From NCBI GenBank assembly GCA_015075745.1, contig JABTTW010000001.1, positions 3,038,001 through 3,102,000 of the forward strand: a stretch of 64,000 bases of DNA. The letters run 5' to 3'. The DNA comes from Planctomycetia bacterium. GTDB lineage: Bacteria > Planctomycetota > Phycisphaerae > UBA1845 > UTPLA1. This document shows positions 7,653 through 15,245 of the stretch, one piece after another. The translations under genes and the position numbers were made by a program. Numbering within the stretch: position 1 is the stretch's first letter; each line of letters begins with the position of its first letter. Below the pieces are notes generated by a model. It made no database searches. It saw only the letters and a program-made list of their open reading frames with translations, and was not told the DNA's origin.

Positions 7653-7970
7653 ATGGCCGCAGAAATCAGCCCGGGCACCGTCATCAGCGTGACAGTCACC
7701 AAGTCTCCGACCAATGAGGCGGCGGCCAAGACTTTGTCGCGCATCTTCGCCAAGGATCCGGAGAACAAGCGCGAGCGCGGTCGGCGCAAGAAGCTGCTCG
7801 TGGCGGCTGTGGAAGTGCGTCGGCGCGGCGGTCGGCCGTGGGAAGTTCGATCGAAGGCGCCGCGACTGGTTCAGCCGATCAAGGGCGACGGCTGCCGCAT
7901 CACGGCCAGTTCGGACGTCCTGCGAGACCTCGGCAGCGTTCAGCGCTTCGTCGCGGTCAAGCCTGTCTGA
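7653..7970 (+). CDS. small basic conserved hypothetical protein
   Basis: Not recognised. The 105-residue protein has a polar N-terminus (SPTNEAAAKTLSRIFAKDP), a strongly basic centre (KRERGRRKKLL, about residues 40-50, and RRRGGRPWEVRSKAPR) and a more ordinary C-terminus (DVLRDLGSVQRFVAVKPV). AGGAG at 7641-7645 lies seven bases before the ATG. It occupies the place where rpmI and rplT normally follow infC. The basic patch suggests nucleic-acid or ribosome binding, but that is inference. It is 126 bases after infC and followed by a convergent gene. Confidence 0.75.
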   Translation: MAAEISPGTVISVTVTKSPTNEAAAKTLSRIFAKDPENKRERGRRKKLLVAAVEVRRRGGRPWEVRSKAPRLVQPIKGDGCRITASSDVLRDLGSVQRFVAVKPV

Positions 7971-8040
7971 TTAACCAATTTGTGACGAGTTCATGGGACT
8001 TGCCCCGCGTGCAGCAGGTAGGCTGATCACGCGCGTCGAT

Positions 8041-9495
8041 CTACTGCGCCGGTTGTGAGCCTGGGGGCGCGACTTCAAAGGGCCGATCGAGATACCAAGC
8101 CATTTGGGGAGGCGTGATGTTTCGAAACTCGTAATCGCCGAACTTCTCCGTTCTAAATGGGGTCCGCGATAATTGGATGCGGTCGTTCATGGGCGTCGCG
8201 CGGTTCAGGTCTTTCCAGGCTGCGATGTATTCGGGCGGGATCATCAGGCTGTCGAAGAATGCATCGCATTGCCGGTGTGATCCCAGTATTAACAAGAGCA
8301 GGGAAATGACGAGTGAGCCGTCGGAGGCGATCCGTCCCAGGCGGACAGTGATCTGCCTCAGCAGGCATATCCCGATCGCGGTGAACAGCGCCAGGCTGGG
8401 GCCAAGATAAAAGAGCCAATAGTGATGCACGCGGTACTGCCGCCAGAAGAGGGCGACCCACAGGACACCGGTGGCCAGGAGCACCATCGCCGCGGGCAGC
8501 CTGTAGATGGGCACAAAATGTCGGAATCGTCGGCTGCACAGGCCTAATAGGCCGATCAGCGCAAAGACAATCGTTACGAGAGATGTGTTGTCGATGGTGT
8601 GGTTCCAGGCATTGCCGATGATGATTCGGTCGTCGGCGCCGCTGCCGGTGCGGGCGGTGAAAATGGACCAAAGGCTGTGCCAAGATCCGTCGAGGCCCGC
8701 GTACACGATGTGAAGGGTGACCGCCGCGCAGGAGAAGATCGTCGTGGCCCAGACAAATGCGCACAGTCCGCCGCTGATGCGATTGCGTCGCCATGCGTAA
8801 GCAGCGTAGAGGCTGAATAAGGCTGCGAAGAGAAAGCCGGGCCAGTCGATCGCGGCGCAAACGAAGATCGCCAGCGCGAAGCCTGCCAGGTGTGAGAGAC
8901 GGTGCGTGCGGGGAGTGGGCGGCGCCTCCAAGAATTGCCAACACCACAGGGCGAAGAGCATCGCGGCCATGCAGAATGGCTCGTGATTGACCATCCTGCC
9001 GAAGAACACGTTGAGCGGCATGATCGCGTAGGCAAAGCCGGCCAGCAGGGCCATCGGCAATCCCATCCATCGGCGAACCAGATCGAACAGGAGCGCCAGG
9101 GAGAGAAGCGAGGCGGCGATGGCCGTTAGGCGCGCGGCGAATTCGCTTTCTCCGAACAATTTGAATGCCGCGGCGATGACCCAGACGAGTCCGGCGGGAT
9201 GGGTGGCGTAGATGCTGCGATCCTGCGGAGCGGCGTTTTCGCCGACGGCGACGAGGGGCATGCCGTGATGGATGTCGAAGGGATATCGCAGGGCGTTGCG
9301 GGCGAGCTGCGAATAAAAAGCGCCGTTCCAGTCGTGAATGCGAATCCAGGGCTCGTCAATCTGCCGGCAGAGACCGACGGCATAGGCCGTCAGAAGCAGC
9401 GCCAGGCACAGGAGGGTTCGGCGGCGGCGCAGCGGCCCTGCCGACGGATCACCTGAGGCTGCGGGAATCTTTACACACTCACTCACGCGGGGCAT
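8041..9495 (-). CDS. GT-39/ArnT-like membrane glycosyltransferase
   Basis: A 484-residue polytopic membrane protein with about ten hydrophobic segments. The first external loop after TM1 carries acidic residues (DEPWIRIHDWNGAFYSQLAR), followed by DRSIYATHPAGLVWVIAAAF, the pattern of PMT_2/ArnT-type enzymes that move sugars from polyprenyl phosphate to acceptors outside the membrane. The donor and acceptor are unknown. The start is placed at ATG 9495; a more upstream in-frame ATG at 9555 would overlap the divergent maf gene and add an unlikely polar extension. The 42 bases between the two starts must hold both promoters. Confidence 0.8.
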   Translation of the reverse strand: MPRVSECVKIPAASGDPSAGPLRRRRTLLCLALLLTAYAVGLCRQIDEPWIRIHDWNGAFYSQLARNALRYPFDIHHGMPLVAVGENAAPQDRSIYATHPAGLVWVIAAAFKLFGESEFAARLTAIAASLLSLALLFDLVRRWMGLPMALLAGFAYAIMPLNVFFGRMVNHEPFCMAAMLFALWCWQFLEAPPTPRTHRLSHLAGFALAIFVCAAIDWPGFLFAALFSLYAAYAWRRNRISGGLCAFVWATTIFSCAAVTLHIVYAGLDGSWHSLWSIFTARTGSGADDRIIIGNAWNHTIDNTSLVTIVFALIGLLGLCSRRFRHFVPIYRLPAAMVLLATGVLWVALFWRQYRVHHYWLFYLGPSLALFTAIGICLLRQITVRLGRIASDGSLVISLLLLILGSHRQCDAFFDSLMIPPEYIAAWKDLNRATPMNDRIQLSRTPFRTEKFGDYEFRNITPPQMAWYLDRPFEVAPPGSQPAQ

Positions 9496-9537
9496 ACTAC
9501 CACTGATCGCCCGGCAACTACCACGAATTGAATTCTG

Positions 9538-10125
9538 ATGGCTACCATCCGGCAACCCGACCGCCTCGTTCTCGCCTCGACCAGCCCGCGGCGCGCGGAG
9601 TTAATGCGCGAGGCTGGGTACCAGTTTCGGGTGGTGCCCCCGCCCTTTGCCGAGCCGGAAGAAAAGCACCCTCACGTGGACCCGGCGAACTATGCCGAGT
9701 CGCTGGCATACTTTAAGGCCCGAAGCATCGCGGACACGAATTTCGCCGACACGATCCTTGCCGCCGACACGATCGCGGTGATGGATGACGAGATCTTCGG
9801 CAAGCCGGAGGGTCGCGAGGATGCGCGGCGCATCCTTTGCAGGCTGTCGGGTTCAAGCCATCGGGTGATTACAGGGGTCGTGCTGATGCATCCGGAGACG
9901 GACGCGCGGCAGATGGGTCATTCGATCAGCGTCATCCGCATGCGCAAGCTATCGACGGAGGATATTGAATCCTATCTGGACACCGGTGCATGGGAGGGAA
10001 AGGCGGGGGCGTACGGCATTCAGGACCACGGCGATGCATTCGTCGAGCGATACGAGGGGAGCTTCTCCAACATTGTCGGACTGCCGATGGAACTGGTGAA
10101 GGACATGTTCGATAAGTGGGTGTGA
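9538..10125 (+). CDS. maf: Maf-family nucleotide pyrophosphatase
   Basis: Hydrolyses non-canonical or selected nucleoside triphosphates to monophosphates in the cytosol. Hallmarks are the N-terminal LASTSPRRAELM (about 12-23), ILAADTIAV with the catalytic aspartate (near 75), the GKPEGREDARRIL segment and the C-terminal GSFSNIVGLPMELV. 195 residues is the usual length. It is divergent from the glycosyltransferase gene and 36 bases ahead of the next plus-strand gene. Which subfamily (dTTP/UTP or m7GTP) it belongs to is not decided here. Confidence 0.95.
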   Translation: MATIRQPDRLVLASTSPRRAELMREAGYQFRVVPPPFAEPEEKHPHVDPANYAESLAYFKARSIADTNFADTILAADTIAVMDDEIFGKPEGREDARRILCRLSGSSHRVITGVVLMHPETDARQMGHSISVIRMRKLSTEDIESYLDTGAWEGKAGAYGIQDHGDAFVERYEGSFSNIVGLPMELVKDMFDKWV

Positions 10126-10161
10126 GGCGCGGCGTGCTGAGATGCCGGGTACGATGCAGAG

Positions 10162-10836
10162 ATGATCGATCTGGGGCCGGTGCTTCCGGTTGTCATTGTC
10201 GCCACGATCGCGCTGATCGTCGCGATCTTCGCATATCTCGCGGCGGAAAAGCGGCGGAAGGAGCTAGCCGCCTTTGCCATCGGAATGGGACTGGATTTCA
10301 CTTCCTCGCCGGGTGACGTGCATGGAAAGTATGAATACTTCACGCCGTTTGGCAGCGGGCACAGTCGCCGTTCGAGGAACCTGATTCACGGCCGGCGAAA
10401 CCGACTTGTCTGGGAGATGTTTGATTATCGCTACACGACGGGCAGCGGGAAGAATCAGCAGACTCATCGTTACGGCATTATTGCGGCGCAGGTATCGCTG
10501 GCCTTCCCGGTGATGCGGATCAGGCCCGAGGGCATATTCGACAAGATCGCCGCCGTGGTCGGTTTCGACGACATTGACTTCGAGAGCGACGCCTTCAGTC
10601 GACAATATCACGTCAAGTGCGGCGATCGCAAGGAGGCGTACGACCTGATTCACCCGCAGATGATCGAGTATCTGATGGCGATCAGGCCGTATGACTGGCA
10701 GTTCAGCGGACCCTGGATTCTCATTCACAAGAGCGGTAGGTTCTCCGTGGAAGAGATGGCCGCGGCCATGGAGGCGATTGAGGGCTTCCTGGAGCGTGTG
10801 CCGGAGTATGTTCGAGAGGACATCGGCCTGGGCTAG
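10162..10836 (+). CDS. membrane-anchored hypothetical protein paired with LemA
   Basis: No name is assigned with confidence. The 224-residue protein has one N-terminal transmembrane helix (about 7-27, VLPVVIVATIALIVAIFAYL) and a cytosolic domain with a mixed alpha/beta pattern. The phrase LVWEMFDYRYTTGSG recalls a segment seen in DUF3137-like proteins that often neighbour LemA. It ends three bases before the lemA start, so the two are almost certainly co-translated. A role in membrane or envelope stress is guilt by association only. Confidence 0.7.
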   Translation: MIDLGPVLPVVIVATIALIVAIFAYLAAEKRRKELAAFAIGMGLDFTSSPGDVHGKYEYFTPFGSGHSRRSRNLIHGRRNRLVWEMFDYRYTTGSGKNQQTHRYGIIAAQVSLAFPVMRIRPEGIFDKIAAVVGFDDIDFESDAFSRQYHVKCGDRKEAYDLIHPQMIEYLMAIRPYDWQFSGPWILIHKSGRFSVEEMAAAMEAIEGFLERVPEYVREDIGLG

Positions 10837-10839
10837 GGA

Positions 10840-11445
10840 GTGATTGTGCAGATCGATTTCGTCGCCAGCGGATTGCCGGACAATGTGCCGATCGGGCTGA
10901 TCGTCGGCGGGGCCGTTGTTCTGGTGCCGGTGATCTGGTTCATTGCGACGCTGAATCGGTTCGTGCGGCTGCGGAATCTGATCCACGAAAGCTGGGCCAA
11001 CGTGGACGTCGTGCTGAAGCGGCGATATGAGTTGATCCCGAATCTCGTTGAGACGGTGAAGGGGTACGCCGCCCACGAGCGCACGGTACTGGAGCAGGTC
11101 GTCGCGGCGCGCAATCGGGCTCTGGCCTCAACGGGTCGCGTGCGCGAGCAGGCGGATGACGAGCGCCGGCTGGTGAATGAGGTGAACCACCTGTTGGCAT
11201 TGGCCGAGGCGTATCCAGACCTGAAGGCGAGCGAGAGTTTTCTGCAGCTTCAGCGCGAGTTGGTGAATACCGAGGACCGCATCGCCGCCGCGCGGCGGTT
11301 TTACAATGCCAACGTTCGAGAGAACAACACGCTGGTGCAGCAGTTCCCGTCGCTGATTGTTGCCCGATTGATGGGGCGACAGGCGGAGGATTTCTTTGAG
11401 GTCGATGAGCTTGCGATTCGCAAGGCGCCTGCGGTTGGGTTTTGA
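10840..11445 (+). CDS. lemA: LemA family protein
   Basis: 201 residues: an N-terminal transmembrane helix (about 17-40) followed by a long helical domain with the LemA signature. Diagnostic phrases are NLIHESWANVDVVLKRRYEL, IPNLVETVKGYAAHE, FLQLQRELVNTEDRIAAARR and FYNANVRENNTLVQQFP. The start is GTG at 10840; GTG at 10846 is the alternative. The function of LemA remains poorly defined across bacteria. The gene is coupled to the upstream membrane protein and converges on comEC with a 30-base gap. Confidence 0.92.
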   Translation: MIVQIDFVASGLPDNVPIGLIVGGAVVLVPVIWFIATLNRFVRLRNLIHESWANVDVVLKRRYELIPNLVETVKGYAAHERTVLEQVVAARNRALASTGRVREQADDERRLVNEVNHLLALAEAYPDLKASESFLQLQRELVNTEDRIAAARRFYNANVRENNTLVQQFPSLIVARLMGRQAEDFFEVDELAIRKAPAVGF

Positions 11446-11475
11446 AATGCGGTCCGGCGGCCGGCCGACACGCGT

Positions 11476-14178
11476 TCAATCGAGCGTGATAATCGTGCCC
11501 GACTTAAAGGATTCAGCCCACGACCATTCCGGCCCAATGGTGACGCAAATACAGCCGTCATCCGCGGTGCTGAGATAGCCTCGGTCTCCGACAAGCCGGT
11601 CGATTCCGTTGGTCGTCAGGGCGCGGCGCTGGCCGGTGGATCGGACGCTCACCTTGGGATTCACCGCATCGACAAACGCCGCGGTGTTGCCGACGACGCT
11701 GCCGTGATGCGGCAGGGCGAGGACCTCGGCGCGGATGCGGGGATCGCTCGCCAGCGCTGCCATGGCCGCTTCGGTGATGTCGCCGGTGAGCAGGATTGAG
11801 CGATCCCGATAAGTCAGCTTGAGGACCATGGACGTATCGTTGGCATCTATGATCCGCCGCGATGAGGCCGGCGGGGGCCAGAGCATCTCTACCCGGACGG
11901 ATTTGAATTCCTCGAAGGCATTCGGCGCGGATTGAATCTCGATGGAAATGCCCTTGTCGCGCAAGGCGTCCAGGAGGCGGCCGGGGGCCGAGTATTTCGG
12001 GGCGAAGCGTTCGAAGTGGTCGGTGATGATAACGCGTGAGAAGGCGACATCTTCGGCGAGCCTCGCAATGGCGCTGAAGTGGTCGAAATCGGTATGCGAC
12101 AGGAAGACGGCGTCGAGCCGATTGATGCCCCGGCGGCGCAGAAACTCGCGCGCGACTGGCAGGACGTCGAAGGATGACCGGGTGCCAAAGTCATAGAGTA
12201 GCGTCTGGCCGTTGGGCAGCTCGATGAGGGTGCCGGTGCCGTCGCCGACGGCCATCATCCAGACCTTCAGCGCGTGACGATCTCGCTGCACCCAGCTTGT
12301 TGGAACAAACCACCAACCAATGAGCAGGACCGCGGCGATCTTGAAGCCGTGACGCCGAAGCACGGTCGTGTACCGCACCGAACGGGGGGCGGTGTTGTCG
12401 GCCAGTGAGTCCTTCTGAGTCTGTGCGCTATCGCGACTGGCGGCAGCGGTCTTCCAGTAACAGAACAGCCCGATTGTGCCGTAACAGGCCATCACCCAAA
12501 GCAATGACGGCGAACCCCCACTGATCACCGAGCCGGGAATACGCGCCAGGGTATTGACGACCGCGAGCATGGTGTTCGTAGTGAAAGCCAGGACAGGGCC
12601 GAGAAGCAGACCGGCCGATGGAAATGCCAGGCGTGCGATGACGGTGAGGTATCCGACGATGTTCGCGGGCATGGCGAGGAAGGCGATGACGAATGACCCA
12701 AACCAGCCCCAGGGCATGAAGTTGTTAAACAGATAGCAGGATAAGGGGGCGGTGATGATCCACTCGGAAATCGACAGCGCGAACAGTTGGGCGACGGCGG
12801 CTCCGAGCCAGAGCAGGATGCGGCGATGCCACCGCGGGGGAGCGGCATCCACGTCGAAAAGAGATAGCGCGAACGACCGGCCATCGAAGGCCCGGGCGAG
12901 GCGAGTCAAGCCGCGCTGAAGGAGAAAGTCGGAGATTTTTCGGCTGACGATCGGACAGAAAAAGAGCAGCCCGACGGTGGCGAGAAACGTGAACTGAAAG
13001 GCGGCGGAAAAGATATCTCCGGGGCGGAACAGCAGAATCACAACGGCCGCGGCGGCGAGGGCGTTGACGGAGTTGTATCGCCCTCGGAAGAAGGCAGCCG
13101 AACAGGAGAACACGCCGACGATTCCAGCGCGGAGGATCGACGGGCGTGGCTCGGCGATCAGCACGTAAGAGATGATCACGAGGCCGACGATCAGCGCGGT
13201 GTGGCGGTAGTAGAGGCCCGCGAATCGGGCGATCGTCCAGATGACGAGGGCCAGCCACGCGACCTGCATTCCACTGGCTGCGAGGAGGTGGGCGTTGCCG
13301 GTGCGAAGAAACGCCTCGTTCATGGCACGCGGTACGGCGGAGCGGTGGCCGAGGACCATTGCGGCGAGGACTCCGGCGGCGGGATCGTCCTGGGTAAAGG
13401 CATCGTCGAGGAGATATCCGCGCAGTCGCGTTCGGATCGGGTCGAGCCATTGAGCGAGTTGTGCGGTCATGCCGACTTCGTCGCGATCTTTCTGTTCAGA
13501 CGATAGGGACTCAGGCGGGTCAATGATGACGGACTCCGCGTGATCGCAGGAGAGACCGGCGAAGACGCCTTCGTGCTTCATGAAACGGGACCAGTCGAAC
13601 TCGTAGGGATTGGCCGGACCCTGCGGGCGGTAGAGCCATCCCGTGATTTTGACAAACTGCCCGACTCGCAGGTCGAGGCGCGGCGCTCTGACGTTGATGG
13701 CAACGAGGCCGGAGACCGTGAGCGGGCCGTCGATTCCCGTGAGTCGTCGGGCAATCAGCGTGAATTTCGTGGAGGGGCTGCGCGGGTAAGGCGTGGGAAC
13801 ATCGGGATCAGGCTCGCGGATGATAGGGGCGGTGGCGATTTGGCCGGTCAGGGTTGTCAGCATGGGATCGTCGTCAAGATAGTGGGCGATGTGGTCGGAA
13901 GAGAGGAATCTGTCGGAGGCGGCATGGCGGACCATGCCGAGCGAGGCTGCCGCGAGGACCAGGGTCGCGTAACAGATCGCGCGGGTTGCACGAGCTCGAT
14001 AGGCAAATGCGAATACGACGCCACAGGCAAGGAGCGCGATCGGAACAGCGAGGCTGGGGGCCCATTGATCGTCGATGATGATGCCAAGGCCCAATCCTAC
14101 GGCCACGGGCAGCAACGGCTTCGGGGCCGCGTGCCTTGGCGGAATGAGATTGCCGGCCGATAGCTCGGCGAGATTCAT
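11476..14178 (-). CDS. comEC: ComEC/Rec2-type DNA-uptake channel
   Basis: A 900-residue inner-membrane protein. The order is two or three N-terminal membrane helices, an OB-like soluble domain (about 95-215, with the phrase VGQFVKITGWLYRPQGPAN), the polytopic Competence domain (about 225-560, with LLAASGMQVAWLALV) and a C-terminal metallo-beta-lactamase-like domain with SHTDFDH at 694-700 and LLTGDITE further on. In naturally competent bacteria ComEC carries single-stranded DNA across the inner membrane. The frame is open upstream to 14922, but that part reads through the preceding gene; ATG 14178 overlaps the upstream TGA by four bases and is chosen. No other competence gene is seen in the window. 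Confidence 0.92.
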   Translation of the reverse strand: MNLAELSAGNLIPPRHAAPKPLLPVAVGLGLGIIIDDQWAPSLAVPIALLACGVVFAFAYRARATRAICYATLVLAAASLGMVRHAASDRFLSSDHIAHYLDDDPMLTTLTGQIATAPIIREPDPDVPTPYPRSPSTKFTLIARRLTGIDGPLTVSGLVAINVRAPRLDLRVGQFVKITGWLYRPQGPANPYEFDWSRFMKHEGVFAGLSCDHAESVIIDPPESLSSEQKDRDEVGMTAQLAQWLDPIRTRLRGYLLDDAFTQDDPAAGVLAAMVLGHRSAVPRAMNEAFLRTGNAHLLAASGMQVAWLALVIWTIARFAGLYYRHTALIVGLVIISYVLIAEPRPSILRAGIVGVFSCSAAFFRGRYNSVNALAAAAVVILLFRPGDIFSAAFQFTFLATVGLLFFCPIVSRKISDFLLQRGLTRLARAFDGRSFALSLFDVDAAPPRWHRRILLWLGAAVAQLFALSISEWIITAPLSCYLFNNFMPWGWFGSFVIAFLAMPANIVGYLTVIARLAFPSAGLLLGPVLAFTTNTMLAVVNTLARIPGSVISGGSPSLLWVMACYGTIGLFCYWKTAAASRDSAQTQKDSLADNTAPRSVRYTTVLRRHGFKIAAVLLIGWWFVPTSWVQRDRHALKVWMMAVGDGTGTLIELPNGQTLLYDFGTRSSFDVLPVAREFLRRRGINRLDAVFLSHTDFDHFSAIARLAEDVAFSRVIITDHFERFAPKYSAPGRLLDALRDKGISIEIQSAPNAFEEFKSVRVEMLWPPPASSRRIIDANDTSMVLKLTYRDRSILLTGDITEAAMAALASDPRIRAEVLALPHHGSVVGNTAAFVDAVNPKVSVRSTGQRRALTTNGIDRLVGDRGYLSTADDGCICVTIGPEWSWAESFKSGTIITLD

Positions 14179-15212
14179 CCGTGGATTTCCGACCAGAGGG
14201 CCCGATGAACGGCAAGCGATGCGATCTGGGCGATCTGCGCCGCGGCGTGGAGCGAACATCGGGTTTGGCCTTCTCCACGGCGAGCCATGATGACGGATGC
14301 CATATACGTGACACCAAACACCAGTAACCCCAGCTTCAGCCCGACAAAATAGTTGCCCCCCTTGGCGCAATAGATGACGCTTAAGACGAGGGGGAGTATG
14401 GCGTGGGTCAGGAGGTGAAGCGGTCGGGTGGATGCCACGAAGGCTCTGACTTTCGGCTCCGCGTCGCGGCCGGTCCGGCCGACGCATGCGGCAACGATTA
14501 TGCCCCATCGTCCCCAGAGCGGGGCAAGAATAAGGGGGCGGTAAATCGGCGCAGGATAGAGCCAGTTGAATTTTGATCTCCAGCCGGTGGAAGGCCACCA
14601 GGGGGTCTCGGGGCGAATGCTGAGTATGAGGATGAATTCGGTCAGGATCATCAGGCACAGGGCGAGGGAGGCGATTTGTGAGAATGGGGCAGATCGGTTG
14701 AGGGGGCGCATCGCCGGAGTTGAGCCGGTGAGGTTGTCGACGGTCCGCGCGAAGCCGAGAATAAGAAACGTGCCGGTAAAGCAGCAGTCGAGAAGAACGA
14801 TGGCCAGAGCGGGAACGGGGCGGAGGCTGCCCGTCTCGCCAAAGACGCGCCAGGACATGCGAAACAGTCCGGCCCATGCCAATCCGACAATGAGCCCCAG
14901 CGGCACGATCCAATGAATGCATATTCCGTATGCATTCGTGGGGAGGTCGCTACCGAAGCGCCCGACCGGGAACATCATGCGCAGCGCGGCCATCAGGCCT
15001 TGCCAGGGCGTCGCGGCCGTCGATTCCGAAGGACCTGGTGCAGGCGCGTCACCGTTCGCGTGGGATTCGTCGTCAATCGGATCGCCGGCATGACTAGCCG
15101 CGGTTCTGCGAGTGTCGAAGTCTGAATCCATGAAAGAGAGGCCCGTCCTGGGGTCGTGATAGGACAAAAAGCGATCGAGGCGTGAACGCATGCGCTTCTC
15201 GACGCTGGTCAT
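14175..15212 (-). CDS. CobS-like integral membrane protein lacking the acidic active-site residues
   Basis: 345 residues: a polar N-terminus (about 1-70) and six or more membrane helices. I align it by eye with cobalamin synthase CobS, an integral membrane enzyme joining GDP-cobinamide and alpha-ribazole. LGFARTVD (152-159) falls where CobS has DGLADxxD. SAPFSQIASLAL (174-185) falls where it has RDSRLGTHGGLAL. GQTRCSLHAAAQIAQ (315-329) falls where it has GQTGDTLGAAIELGE. Most aligned acidic residues are changed: D to L, D to R, D to C, E to Q and E to Q. A PLWGRW motif (231-236) matches the CobS LxxxxGRW segment. If the alignment holds, it keeps the fold without the metal site. Translationally coupled to comEC (ATGA). 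The start could also be ATG 15131. Confidence 0.6.
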   Translation of the reverse strand: MTSVEKRMRSRLDRFLSYHDPRTGLSFMDSDFDTRRTAASHAGDPIDDESHANGDAPAPGPSESTAATPWQGLMAALRMMFPVGRFGSDLPTNAYGICIHWIVPLGLIVGLAWAGLFRMSWRVFGETGSLRPVPALAIVLLDCCFTGTFLILGFARTVDNLTGSTPAMRPLNRSAPFSQIASLALCLMILTEFILILSIRPETPWWPSTGWRSKFNWLYPAPIYRPLILAPLWGRWGIIVAACVGRTGRDAEPKVRAFVASTRPLHLLTHAILPLVLSVIYCAKGGNYFVGLKLGLLVFGVTYMASVIMARRGEGQTRCSLHAAAQIAQIASLAVHRALWSEIHG

Positions 15213-15245
15213 TGTATACTACCCGGGACGCTGCGAGGATAAAGA

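Noticed and set aside
14179..14922. N-terminal extension of comEC in an open frame
   Set aside because: It runs through the coupled CobS-like gene in another frame and looks like His/Pro/Arg-rich shadow sequence; ATG 14178 fits ComEC and the ATGA overlap.
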